This document shows, in pieces, positions 22,201 to 34,553 of a stretch of 64,000 bases of DNA (the first letter of the stretch is position 1; each line of letters starts with the position of its first letter). The stretch covers positions 22,863,501 through 22,927,500 of the forward strand of contig NC_089038.1 in NCBI RefSeq assembly GCF_034140825.1, read 5' to 3'. The position numbers were made by a program, and so were the translations under genes. Origin of the DNA: Oryza sativa Japonica Group (Eukaryota > Streptophyta > Magnoliopsida > Poales > Poaceae). A model generated the notes under the pieces. The model searched no databases. It saw nothing but the letters and a program-made list of their open reading frames with translations, and was not told the origin of the DNA.

Positions 22201-23123
22201 GAAGCGATGGTCAGCGGACAAATGGTAAATGGTACCCTCAGCTTCAAGGACGCACCGCGAATCGCCAACGGATGCAACGGTCACAACGTACCCATCGATT
22301 ATGACAAACGTCACGGTTGTTCCTGAAGAATGGGCTGAAACACACGAGTAGACAAATTGTACTCATCTCTTATTGCGGGGTAGAAAGCAATCACCCAGTA
22401 ACGGCTGGTCATAAGAGACTAGACAGGGTTAAGTAGTAAACTGTACTACTGATAATACTAAGTGAGAAGAACTAGGAGCCAGTTAGTCCCAGGAGGAATT
22501 ATTATACCTCTTGTTTGAAAATCCTTGTCCGTCTTGACGAACCCGGCCACCAGCGCCCTCGGGAGCGCTGCGAGCCACTCGTCGCCGCTCAGATCGGCAG
22601 GAACGCAGCACATGACGTTGCTGAGGATATTCTCCTTGGCGTACACCGCGGCGCCGCTCCCGTTGTGCCCATCGAACAGCTGCAACCAAAACCAAAACCG
22701 AAAAACTCATCTGAGAATCCGCCCCCGGTCGTGCAAGCGAGCGGGCAGCGCGGCAGCGCAGCGCAGATCGCGGAACGAGATAAACCGCACGCGGCGTAGT
22801 CATTGCAGTGGAGGAGACGGGACGACACGAGCACTCACGGCGAAGGCGGAGAAGGGGGCGCCGCCGGCCGGGAGGCGCTCGCAGGCCGGCTTGAGCAGCG
22901 CGAAGTCCTCCCCCTTCTTAGCCCTACACGCCTGCCCCGCCGCGACGCTGGGCCGCCGCTCCCGCTCCCGCCCGCCCGCACCCGCCGACGCCGACGCCGA
23001 AGCGCGCTCCGCCGACGCCTCACGCCGCAGCAGGTCCCCGAGCGCCACGCTCCCGCTCCGCCTCCTCCTCCCCCCCGCCACCCCCACCGCCTCCACCGTC
23101 GCCGCCGCCGCCGCCGCCGCCAT
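19238..23123 (-). CDS. PP2C-type protein phosphatase with C-terminal CxxC module
   Basis: A metal-dependent Ser/Thr phosphatase. Minus-strand exons: 23123-22839, 22679-22508, 22334-22184, 22098-22035, 21548-21441, 20971-20846, 20774-20533, 19556-19354, 19272-19238; all junctions keep frame; 461 aa. PP2C motifs in order: KKGEDFALLKP (69-79), LFDGHNGSGAA (96-106), VASVGDSRCVL, LSADHRF, GGLCLSRSIGDQDVG, IISSDGVWDAL and RDDTTCIVIDI. Those Asp residues would hold the two metal ions. After the domain comes a Lys-rich linker and a tail with CAIC and CHSC pairs (zinc-binding-like), ending RNSGSSE. The overall plan matches Arabidopsis PP2Cs such as At1g47380 from memory. The first 60 residues are Ala/Arg-rich and low-complexity. 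The substrate is unknown. The last exon is only 35 bp and is the least certain part. Confidence 0.92.
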
Positions 23124-26100
23124 CCCCCGCCTCTCTCCTCAGATCCCGACCACCGCAGATCGCGCCGAGGGCCCGCGCATCGCTGGCTTAGCCGAGCGAG
23201 GGAGGAGGGGGAAGCGCACGAGCACGCGCACCCCGCTGGTTTGGTCGGGAAGCGCAGCGGCGAGCGAGAGTGCCAGCGGCGCAAGTCCCCGCACACTTGA
23301 CGCTTTTCTCCGGTGCTTCTTTTTTTTTCCTCCCTTTTTTTTGCTCTGCTCGGCGCGTGTCGCTGTTGCTTTGCGGGAGCAGCCACCCGAATCACATGGG
23401 GAGCGCCCCGCCTACAGGACGCGCAATCCCGGGCTCCCACACGCGCGCTAAAATTGGAAATAAAGAAAAGGTTATGATAATTATATAATGACATAAATAA
23501 ATTAATACTAGAATAATACTATAAGCAATCCCGGCAAGTATTGATGAACAAAGTAAGTCACAAAGCAGAAAAGATACAATAAACTGTTCTTATAAGCAAT
23601 CCCGGCAAGTATTGATGAACAAAGTTTTTTTTCTTTTTTCTTTTTTGAAATCGTATCATGAGGTGCATCTGCAAATATGTCACTGTTTTTTTTTAATTGT
23701 AAGATGAAAGGATGGTAGTCTTGTAATACTCAAGTTTTACAATAACGATTTAAACGGTAGGAAACTTATAATTGTCATTACTATTTATATGTCACTCTTA
23801 TGTAAAATAATATGTCCTAACCAACACACGCACGCCATACTTTTGTGTCTATATAAGTAATAAGCTTTTTGTTTTTAAGTTGTTGCAAGGAATGGATGGA
23901 AATGGGTAACAGGTGTAGTGACAAGGTTGTTCGTAATTTTAATCTCGTGTCTGTGTTTTGATTTCCTTTTGCTATCTTTGATGGTGGATTTTTTTTTTGA
24001 GGGGTCTTTGATGGTGGATTTTTTTTTTTGAGGGGCCTTTGATGGTGGATTAACCTATGGTTTTTGTTTCCATGTGTGGTTGAGAGTTAAGACCGAGGGG
24101 GGAAGGAGTCCTCTTAACTAACGGCATGAGAAAGTGACAGGACCAAAAGGTTGTGTTTCTTCTTAGCTAGATGTGCTTCTGGTTGGAGCAAAGAAAAGGC
24201 TGGAGATTAGTTGGCCGGAGAGGGCTGATAGTGAAGGTAACTAACTAATTAAGGAGAGCTTTTCTTAATTTTCTGCTTAAATGGATGGATGCAACCAAAG
24301 GAAAGTGGTTGTGTGGCTTTTCTCGTCCCGGGCCGGTGCTTGGGGTTTTAATTGCATGTGTTTTGCTTCACGTCAAAACCTGGAGGGACTGAATGCGATC
24401 GAGCTTCCATCAACATATCTTGATGACTTAATCCAAAATAGTCGCCATGTAGGCAAAAAATATATAGTCTCGGACTGTAGTTTGCCGTACCAAGTTATCG
24501 ATATAAGGACATGTTCTAAGATAATGTTAACAGAGAAACTTAGGCATTTTATGTTAAAAAAAGTATCTTACATAAAAAAAATCTCTCTTCAGGTGACTCT
24601 TTATTAATACATGCTAACTAAATCATTACACATGTTACGGACTCTCGTTAAAGACCATATTGTACAACATTCAATATTATATGGTTTCCTCACGTTTTTC
24701 TCACTAAAAGTGGTTGTTAAACCCGTTGTTAACTAAAACAACAATATTTCTCTCTTCTCTCCTCTCTGTTCTATATCGGCAAATTTGTTTAGTTTGTAAT
24801 ACCAAGAGCCTGCTAGTACATTGGCTGAAGCCATGTCAAAGGCACCTCACTCTCACCAGCAGAAAAAAAAAGCAGTTTTTGTCATCGATTGGATCCATAA
24901 TTTTCAACGACAAATCCTTGCTCTCCAGCTGGTATCCTTAAACACGGTATCCACACATGAAAATTCTGCTGCCAACTGAACCACAAGAAAAGGGGAAAAT
25001 CTGACGTACTTCCCCCGTGAATCTCGCCGAGGTCGGCAGAATGCCGGAGAAAACGGTTCGAGGAAACTGGGATGTTTAGCAGGATAACGATCGGTCCAGA
25101 CACCGGGTGGCAGCTGGTTGCTCCGAGCCTCCCGAGTCGGAGCACGCATGTGCATTTCTCCGAGGATTTTTCGTTTGGTCTTTGGCCCCGTCAAACTCGG
25201 CAACTTGTGGCACATTGCATTACATGTACCATCGTGACAGCTTTATCCACCGTTGCACAGCAGCAACCGGTGAGTGAGACAGTCACTCGGTCAGACAACT
25301 CTGGTTCACGGCATGTTGACAACTCTGGTTCACTAGTTTGATTTTCGTTTAGTATGTTTTTTAAACTGCTAAACAAATTATTTTTTAAAAAATATTTTAC
25401 GTAAAATTTGTTTTAAATCAAATAAATTTATTTTTAAAATATTTTGAATAATCACAATTAATCATAGGACTAATTTGGTTCTTCATTTTGTATGTAGCTA
25501 ATTAGACATGTATAATCTATGTTAAGAAAATGCTCTAACTTGTAGACCCGTTCCTAAATATAGGCATTTTTAAGTTATTTAGCAAAAACTAAAAATAAGG
25601 AAATATTTTCTAAGAAAAGAAATTTTCCATTTCAACCATCTTATTGGTCAAATTTTAAATTGCTCTAATTCCTCTCCTAAGAGACTAATTTGTTTTAAAT
25701 GATTAGATTTCTGTATATTAAAATCAATGTCTCGGAAATAAATATATTGTATATGAAATTTAAATTCTAGAAATGCTTACATCTTAGGGAGGAATAGACA
25801 TAGAGGGCAGAGGAACAAGATTGCAAAAGGTAAAAGAACCAACATGCATGTGTATCTGATCTGATCAAGGAGTATGTACAGAATTTACAATACAAATGTA
25901 CAATGGATGATTCATTCATGCCTGCAGTTTTGGCAAATGAATCTCACAGCGAGAAGTTCTGGAGTGAGGCATCTCTCTCCTTGTAAAAAAAATAAAGCTA
26001 TACAAAACCTCCTAGATTTGGGGAAACACAAGCACTGACAAAACGGCGTGCGATATTTACTGAAGAAAGAAGACCATTTGAAGAAGGGACCTATCTGACT

Positions 26101-26130
26101 CTGATTTCTGAATATGGTTTCAACTTTCAA
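23124..26130. other. 3-kb intergenic region between two minus-strand genes
   Basis: Upstream of the phosphatase and downstream of the membrane-protein gene. It holds a 34-bp direct repeat (ataagcaatcccggcaagta...) at about 23521 and 23592. It also holds three copies of tttgatggtggatt at about 23977-24052 (period 30-31 bp). About 25335-25460 is a decayed MITE related to the one at 31080-31321. The 308-aa open frame at 22525-23451 on the plus strand is antisense shadow of the GC-rich phosphatase exon. No gene is supported. Confidence 0.5.
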
Positions 26131-29100
26131 TTACACTTCCAATTGCGTTATCTCAAAGATAGGTACTGATCGATTCGACGCGGATGATCTGAACGACCCT
26201 TCCTTCTCGACGGAGTACGTGACGAGCAGTTTCATGACGTGCCTGTGTCTCCTCCTGTACGTAGGAAACTTTGACATGCTCCTTACAATTCCAACCAACC
26301 TGCAAACCAACAGCATTAGAACAACCTTCCAAGGATCGGACAGAACAACCTCACTAATAACACTGCTACTGAAATCAATAGAACACAGGAGATGGATTTT
26401 AATTTCATCCATCAAAAGGACATCCCCTCGTTTCTTACTTGTGACCTAAATATTTATCAGAAAGGGAAACTATTCTAAATTCTCGAGGGGACGTCTCCTC
26501 GTTGTTTACATGCCACTCAAATAGTTATGAAAAAGTTCAACAAGATCGATCAATATGTGATAGATCACTATACAACGAGGGGATATCCCATCGAGAGTTT
26601 AAAATCCACTCTCTCATCAGAAATTTAAAAACATGATATAAGATAAACTAATATGAGATATATCACTCCACAAACATGCAAGGTTAAATTCAATTTCTAT
26701 GAGTTGTACCAAAAGGAACAAATTCAATTGAAACTACTATATGCACATTCACAATAAGTTACAACATTTTTTTTTGCGGGGATATTTGTTACAACTTGTA
26801 GATGTTGAATTTGAAAATGCATGTTTGTAGAGTAATACATATCATATTAATCTATCTTGTCATTTTTTAAAAATTTTTATGACTATTCATATGACTAAAG
26901 ATCCTTTGAGGAATGAAAACACTTTTTCCATAACACATGCAAGTATGTAACCAAGTAGCAGAAAACAACTTACCTTCTACTGATGGCCTGGATCTGTCCT
27001 GCCCTTACAGGATCTTGGGGGATTTCAGCACCATTATCCCACCCATTTGCCCTCTCAGAATTACCAATGAAAAGGGTCAGCTTCTCCAAGAACCTCACTT
27101 CTTCCTCCGTCATTTTCAGCGCTTGTATTTGATCTTTCAGCACCAGCACAGGGTGCAAGAACCAGTCTATCAACCGATCTTGGGGGCGGTTATATTGATT
27201 GATTTCGATGCCATTGCCTATCAATAGCCCTCCAGAACCGGCCTTGATCGAATGGAGGATCATACACAGCAGAGAATAAGAAGGTACTCCCAGTCCTATT
27301 GCTTCATGCCCACTTTCCTTTGTTCGTAACCATTCAGTAAGATCAACAGTTGTTATGACGTTTAAATTCAGAAGATCCCTGCCCCTCAGTTCACAATTCT
27401 TCATCATATTTTCCCATATCTACAAATCAAGGAGCTAAGTTAGGATTTCAGGCAGGACTTAATTAATCAAAATGAATAACCAAAGCATGTTTGGATTGTA
27501 AGTTTGTACCATTAAACATGATCCATATTGGTGGAACATATATCCTTTCTAAAATGTATAAATAACACAAAACCTAAATTATTCTCAATTTCTCATAAGC
27601 CAGTGTCTCTGCGTCTTGCTAAAAAGTAAAAAGAAGGCAAATTCCAGATCATCTTATTAAATATCTTTATGTTGATATATTGATTTTTTTTCCGAAACCA
27701 GGAATTCCTATGCTTTTCCTGTTGATATATATACCAAGATAAGCCACCATAGAAAGATGGATACTCGGTTATAACATATTCACTTCAACTGTTGCTTATG
27801 TTGGACCACACACTTCTCTAGGGAAAAATGCTTCTGAATTCTCACGTCAAGCTTCATTTCAACCATACAAGCAATGTGCAATGGTAACTAACTACTAACC
27901 ATTGCTTCTTTTGTGGGCTTCCATTCACTGATAAGTCATGATACTGACACAATTAAATGAAATCATCCAAAAAAAAAGATGATCGTGTGGTTACTTTCAT
28001 TTGAAATATTTCCTCTAATAAAAAGAGCTCACATAATTTAAGGACGTAAACACAGCAATTAAAATATTCAAGGATCTCCTTCATTTATGATATTTCTTAA
28101 ATTAGAACCTGTTCACCAAATCTAAGAGAGCATGGACCCAATAAGAATAGTAGTCTTTACAATCCGTGGTTTCATGGCATCATCACATTTATAGCAGTAC
28201 CTCACTTAGAACTAGCTCACCTAATCTAAGTACATTGATGCAAGTACGCAGTTATGCACCAATAAAAATGTCTAGCTATACTTTCAAGGAACAAGTGTTG
28301 TAACTAGTATTAGATGCCTTTCCTTTCTAGGCAGGGCAAATATTGATGGTACTACAGGAATGAATGCACTTTTTACCAAGTTTAACTATCAAAAAAATTG
28401 CTCAGAGAGAACACCATTTTTCCTTGGCTGGTGTTGTACAATGAATTAATGATGTGCCCTTGGCAATTCTTGTGCAAATAAGTCGAATTAATAAGAATTT
28501 AGCACGTCCAAGAAACATACCTGGACCATTTTGACTTCCTGTATGGCCTCTCTAACTGACCTTGCTGGGGCCAAAGTTGGAACCAGCATTGCTGGAGCTT
28601 CATTGGAACTAGGTTGGTCGCCTCCTTTAACAGAAGCATTCGTTCTGACTGAAAACTCCGTGGAACTGGACGATTTTCTCTTACGGTAGGAAGGCCTAGC
28701 AGAAAATATTTTCACTGAGGAATCAGCAACGTGAGCACAGAAGTTCAGCAACAAAAGAGGCAGTCTGAACTTACTTCGGAAGAACTGTCCCTTCCCGGAG
28801 ATAAAGCCAGTCATTGGTGTACTCGTCAAATTCCGCAACCATGGCAACCACATAAGAAACTCCCCTCTGGAACGACTTCTCCTGCGATAGATCCATAAAC
28901 ACAAGTTACTATCACTTAATCTCTCCTTCCTGTTTAGACACGTAAGGAGATGGGAAAGAATTGGAACAACACAACAAACACTATGTCAAGACAGCAACCT
29001 GGTAGACAACGACTGCTCCGTAGAGACCCACAAAAATGCTCGAGACGATAGCTAGTAGGACACTCCCAACAACCACCAGAGGCCAGAAAAGGATAGCCAG

Positions 29101-30606
29101 GCCAGCGATCGGCACACAAACTGTCTCAAGGAATGGACCTTCGCGGCTTATAAGGTCATGAAGCAGCCTCTGCCAACCTTTGAAGAGCATATAGGGGCTC
29201 TTTATCAGCGCAATTACGGTGTAGAGCGGAATGTCAACGATTAATCCCAAGAGACCAACAGCTATACATGAGGGCACATCCAACACCCTACAGGGAAAAA
29301 AAAATTCAGTCATTCAGCTTGAATTTTACGGCATTCGAGAATCGCAATTTCAAGCAACTGTAATGTGCAATGATCGTGACAGCACCATCACCCCAGAATA
29401 GACTGTACTAACAGTCTAACATGAGGATTGGCATATGACTATAACAGAGTTTTTAATGGCAGAATTCCTGTGCCAGTCCTTCTCATGACAAGGCCATGCT
29501 TAACACATGGATTACACACAGCATGGGGCTGATTCCTGAATAACCAAAGAGAGACATTCTAGTCTAGTAGGATAACAATTACCTGATGGAATGGGGCTCG
29601 CAATTCTGCGAGCTTTCGCGCAGCTCCTTCAGATAAACAGGATACGAGTGGAAGCATAAATCCGCAAAGTCCCTAACCACCGTGCAGCTGCCTTTAATCG
29701 TCCCCCACGTCCCGTCCTGCTCAAACCAAATCATCATCTCAATGAGCGCCCGGACACATCGCTAACAACGACAGTGCCTTGCCGATTTGCAGCAAAGCTT
29801 GTTGAACTCGTGTTCTTGCCTAATCCTGTACTCCAATTCAGAAGGGGAAGAAGGCATCGTGTCCTTACCACGACGCCATGCACGAACTTCTTGGACTCGC
29901 TCTCCTGCCTGAACGCCTCGAAGGTGGCGATCCACGGCGTGAAGAAGCCATAGCCGAGGGCGACCAGCGCGCTCCCGAAGATGCCCAGCCCCAGCCAGAG
30001 GCCGAACAGCACCGGCAGCGCGATGAGCACCGCTAGTTTCAGGCCGGCGTTGATGCGTTCAGTCCTGGATTAACAATGCAGAGGAACAGATCAACAGTGA
30101 TCATTTGGTATAGACGAAATTGACAGAAGAAAAAAAATCGAAAAACATTACGAGTCGCAAACAAGAACTCGAATTCTTTCTTCCTGTATCCAACTGAAGT
30201 AAACGCAAAAATCAAAAAGAAATAAAAACATTTTATTTTCTTTTTTCTTACTTGATGAGGGAGTAAATGGTCCACCAGACGTGCGCCGGGAAGAGGAGGA
30301 GTATCACGCCGACGTTGCCCAGCACCATCAGCGCCGCCGCCACCGGGCCGACGACCGCCGCTGCACCACAACCGTATCCCAACCAAGAAAAAAAATAAGC
30401 ACACGGCGGCAACAACTCCGACGAACCCACGGTGGCGCCAGCAGCCAAGACGTGATTGAAAGGGAAAGCGTGCGTGCACCTTTGATGCCGCCGAGGAAGA
30501 AGGCGGCGCAGAAGGAGAGGACCACGTACGCGACGCGCAGCGACTGCTCCACCGACCCCATGGGCTCCGCGTAGTTGGCCCCCGCCCACGCCTTCACCTT
30601 GTCCAT
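26131..30606 (-). CDS. uncharacterised plant multi-pass membrane protein
   Basis: I do not know its function. Minus-strand exons: 30606-30480, 30360-30252, 30064-29869, 29716-29583, 29287-28999, 28881-28775, 28695-28521, 27419-26974, 26299-26131; 583 aa, frame kept throughout. At least five hydrophobic stretches are visible: LRVAYVVLSFCAAFFLGGI, a long VVGPVAAALMVLGNVGVILLL segment, LIALPVLFGLWLGLGIFG, CIAVGLLGLIVDIPLYTVIAL, and a double one from GLAILFWPLVVVG to GLYGAVVVYQ. A Ser/Lys-rich hydrophilic linker (KPSYRKRKSSSSTEF) follows. The soluble C-terminal half includes NPxx-free but regular blocks such as LTEWLRTKESGHEAIGLGVP and EEEVRFLEKLTLFIGN. It ends in a basic segment (TYRRRHRHVMKLL). 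It resembles conserved plant proteins annotated only as membrane proteins. Confidence 0.87.
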
Positions 30607-31079
30607 CGAGTCGAATCGAATCGATCGTTCGTTCGTCGCCGGCGTCGACGCGCCCGGTAGCACTCGCTCACATATACGCACGGGCACACAAAGGACTACA
30701 CCTGCCTGTCTACCTCCGCAAGAATCAAGGACAGCTTCAGAGAGATGGAAGCTTTTCTGCAGCCGGACGGAGAGGACGAGGGAAAAACAAAGAAGAAAAA
30801 GAAAGCGCGCGTCCTCGCTGGCTGGCTGTCGCGGGAATCCGCGACGACCGGTGGTGGTGGAAAAATTCAGCGGCTTGCGGGAGAAGCCGCTCCAGGGGAG
30901 GGAGAGCTCTTAAAGAAAGATTTTAGATTCGGGGGGGTTCTTGATTGATTCGTCGGTTTGGGGGTTGGCTTTGGATGGGTCAAACCTGCCGGCGGCCGCG
31001 GCGGCACTGTTGCGCGCGCGTCGCTGAATCGTGTTCTTGGGGACGAGCAGAGCAGACTCAGAGAAGGGGACAGAAGTAA
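30607..31079. other. promoter/5' UTR side of the membrane-protein gene
   Basis: Moderately GC-rich flank upstream (minus strand) of the gene starting at 30606. Short open frames here show no domain. Confidence 0.4.
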
Positions 31080-31321
31080 GGGTGTGTTCGAGGAGAAGAA
31101 GATTGGAGAGACAGGGAAGATACGTAAAATGAGGTAAGTCATTAGCGTATGATTAATTAAGTATTAAATATTTTAAATTTTAAAAATAGATTAATATGAT
31201 TTTTTAAAGCAACTTTTCTATAGAAAATTTTTGTAAAAAACGCACCGTTTAGTAGTTTGGGAAGCGTGCGCGTGGAAAAAGAAGTTTTTTCTCACCCTAT
31301 ATTACACAAACTAACGCAGCC
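31080..31321. mobile_element. Tourist-like MITE with TAA target duplication
   Basis: The element begins gggtgtgttcgaggagaag and ends ctaacgcagcc. It is flanked on both sides by TAA (31077-31079 and 31322-31324). It is the same family, in opposite orientation, as the copy at 39331-39563. Shared interior includes attaattaagtattaaat and agattaatatgattttttaaa. Decayed relatives lie near 25335-25460, 34680-34790 and 36110-36200. Confidence 0.8.
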
Positions 31322-32165
31322 TAAGAAGTCATCTAGGGGTTTGCCTTTTTCTCTTTTTTTCTTTTTAAAAAAATAATTTTATTTATTTTTCGCGGGAGTT
31401 ATATAATGTACTACGGCAGGAGAGGCAGTTTGGGTAGTTTGCTTTCGGTGCGAAGCTAACGGCGTTAGCGTGAGGAGTTCAGAGCTAACAGCACACCTGG
31501 CGAGGATGACGTGCCCAGCTGGTTTGAGCAAACCAAACTAAACAAAAGTTTTTTCTTTAGTATTTAAGAAAAAATTAAGCATCTGAATTATCTCAATACA
31601 CACAAACGTTATGGCATAAAACTGAGTTAAGAGTGGTAGAAAGAATTAATGTTTGTTAAAATTACTTTTTAAGTCAAATTAATTTGGATCAATTTTAATG
31701 TTGATGAGAAATCATGCATGCATTTACCCGTGCCATATGTTGCTATGGATTAAAATATTTTTTATTGGATTTATAGAGAATTGAAATCCTTAGAAATATT
31801 TTCCATTGATAACCTCTAGAACAAAGGAATACAATACCAAAATTCATTTTTGTTATCAGCCTCTTTTACCTCAAACTTCATAGGAAAATAAACATAAGAT
31901 TAAACCTCGTGTCCTTGGAGAAGTCAAATGCACCTTTATCTCTCTACCATAAGCAAATTCTATTAAAATTCATGTGCTTACTTTCTATACCTTGAAATCT
32001 ATAGGATTTTACTATGTGTGATATTTTATCTGGGACTCTCTTCCCTAATTTATTTAGAGGGCTCATTTTTTTTATGTGTGTTTTTATTCACACACTTTTT
32101 AAAATCCTGCGTAACAAAGGATCCATGTGATATTACTTCAAATATATATCAGAGCTTTAGCTCAA
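31322..32165. other. intergenic, nothing recognised
   Basis: AT-rich DNA with poly-T runs; no gene or clean element ends. Confidence 0.4.
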
Positions 32166-32174
32166 TTTATACTA

Positions 32175-33516
32175 GGGACAATTGCATCTATACCCCCACT
32201 TTGAAAACCAATTGTTGTTTTACCCTCATTTTTTAGAGTTTGTAGTTTTACCTCCACTTTTTGAATCTGAAACTGCCGTCTACCCTAACTTGTGACAGCC
32301 GTTTGGTGGGTCCCACGTTTTTGTGTTAAAAAATACAAAAGGCAATAAAAAAAGGTTTTAGGAAATATGAAATTACCTTTGTACCCCTGAGGGAATGGAT
32401 AGGATGAGTGAGTCTGTCCTCCCACCGTGCGTCGGTTTCGTGGTGAAACCCTAGCGCCGACATCCACGCTGGCGGGCGCAAGGCGGCGGCGGCGGCGCGG
32501 TCGCGTCGAGGGCCAGCCGGTGGCCGCGGCTCTTCCATGCGGAGGCGGCCGCTCCCAGCGATGAGGTAGGCGGCTGGAGGCGGGCAGAAAAGAGGAAGTT
32601 GTCGGAAATGGAAGAAATCCTATCAATGGAGCTAATTTGATGGAAGAGTTTCACAGGTATTATGATTCTTGTCATTGTGACTATCCATTGATTCTAGGGA
32701 TTCCTTGATTCTATTTGATTCATAGGATGAATTAACTTTACTATTTAGGGCGATTTACCTAAATGTGCTACTTTGCTATTCAAAGTGAGTCATGCATTGC
32801 TATTTTCTTCTATTTATCTTCAAATTTTGCTTATTTCATTATTGCTAATTTATTTCTTAACTATGAAGTGCAAATGGAAGAGGAAGGGAAGGAAGAGGCT
32901 AGCTGAGGTTTGCATGCTTTTGGACATCTATTTGTTGTGCACTTTTGTACATATATGGACTTGTAATATGATCTGGACTGTAATATGTGGTAACGTGCTT
33001 TCTATGTTGTGGACATGTGATATGTGCAATTATGTTTGTGGACACTATTAATGTTTGTGGTCGATGATTTATATGTATCATGGCTTATTTGTATGGGACA
33101 CTTTGTAATGCTTGCTATATATGTGACTTGTGTTAGTTGTGTCAAATTGCTGTCAAAATTTTATTCAAATTTTGGTCAAATTTTATAATTGCCTAGTATT
33201 TGTGATTTTTATTTGTTAAAGTACAAAAACATCACAAGAGATGCTCACGTTTGAATTATTTATAACAATCACACAAGCTGAAATCACAAAATAGGGGAAA
33301 ATCACATAAAGCTGATAAAAATGGGGGCAAAAATACAAAAACCACCAAGGGTATATATGTCCTTTTCTCTACAACTAACACCATCAAAACTAGCTGTTAG
33401 ATGTGGGGGTACAGGCTGATTCAGATTAAAAAGTGGGGGTAAAACTGTAAACCCTAAAAAAGTGAGGGTAAAACAATATTTGGCTTCAAAAGTGGGGACA
33501 TAGATGCAATTGCCCC
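32175..33516. mobile_element. Mutator-like element, 9-bp target duplication, GC-rich cargo
   Basis: Long terminal inverted repeats of roughly 95-120 bp. The left end reads gggacaattgcatctat and the right end, reversed, ggggcaattgcatctat. Both continue through matching attgttttaccctca and gttttacc-ccacttttt blocks. The flanks carry an exact 9-bp duplication, tttatacta (32166-32174 and 33517-33525), typical of Mutator-like elements. No transposase is visible in the 1.34 kb. The interior has a sharp GC-rich island at about 32400-32600 (minus-strand Pro/Arg-rich frame) in otherwise AT-rich DNA. That is the pattern of a captured gene start (Pack-MULE); the donor is not recognised. Confidence 0.85.
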
Positions 33517-33525
33517 TTTATACTA

Positions 33526-34256
33526 ATGCTTTTATTTTTATCATTTTGGTAACCGCACTGTTTTTCTCTCTCATGAGGTTGAGGTATCCTTGTCCAAGTA
33601 GTATCTATGGAGGTAGAGCTTAGCAGCCCCTTCATCAAGAAAAGGAAATAAAAAAACAGAGTGAGCTTAGCAGGCTTGAGATAATCATGTAAAATATTAG
33701 CATGAATCTTATGCCATGCCAAGGACGTTTCATTTGAATAAACATGCATGCATACGTGTTCTTATACTCCAAAACGATCTCCCATGATGTCAGGCCATAC
33801 GCAGCGGCAAGCAAGTCTCGTTTAGATAAACACCTTCCCCAAATCACACATCATTTGTTTTTGTTCATTAGTTTAGTAGAGTCTAACCATGTGTTTGGCT
33901 AGTCAAGTACCAAGTATTTTTATGATTTCATCAACCAGCCTGTCAAACATCTCTCCAAATTGTACGTGCCCGTCGCTGGTTTACCATCAACCTTTGCCTT
34001 CCACAAGAACAAGTTTGAGAAACTTTGCCAGTACAAGTGGTATTGGATAAAACTCCATTGACCGGCCGGCCGGTAACGGCGTTAGCTTCCGTCAGCCTCG
34101 CCGCCAAAGCCCAGAGGCACCAGCATCCTTGGAGGCAGCCTCGATAGATATGCTCTTTATTAATCCTCCTTTCGACGGCTCTACTTGTGTCTTTTCATGC
34201 TCGGTTTCATGTCCGCCTCGCTCCAATTCAACTATGGACAATCTAATAGCTCATAA
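33526..34256. other. intergenic, nothing recognised
   Basis: Mixed-composition DNA. A short GC-rich patch near 34060-34140 has no domain. No element ends found. Confidence 0.35.
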
Positions 34257-34553
34257 GTATTTCCTCCGTTTCATAATATAAGACTTTCTAGAATTACTTA
34301 CATTTATATAGATATTAATGAATCTAGACATATATAGTGTTTAGATTCATTAACATCTATATGAATATTAGCAATGCTAAAAAGTTTTATTATAAATCAT
34401 TAATATATGGTGCCACATCTCATACACATATAACGTATTGGAGTCCGTGCTGCAGCTGGCTACAAATCTATAGCCCGCTTTTCTTCTCTCACCTCTCTTC
34501 TCTTCTCCTCATATGCTTACAGCTGACTTGTAGCCGGCTATTGTACTCGCTCT
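34257..34553. mobile_element. Stowaway-type fragment next to a truncated GAGCA-type MITE
   Basis: About 34257-34410 begins tatttcctccgtttcataat, the classic Stowaway terminus, but lacks a matching right end. About 34438-34553 is the right part of the GAGCA-type MITE seen at 717-1154 (ggagtccgtgctgcagctgg to tgtactcgctc, then tta). The two are probably remnants of one insertion into another. Confidence 0.6.

Noticed and set aside
22525-23451. 308-aa plus-strand open frame
   Set aside because: Antisense to the GC-rich first exon of the PP2C gene; no recognisable motif.
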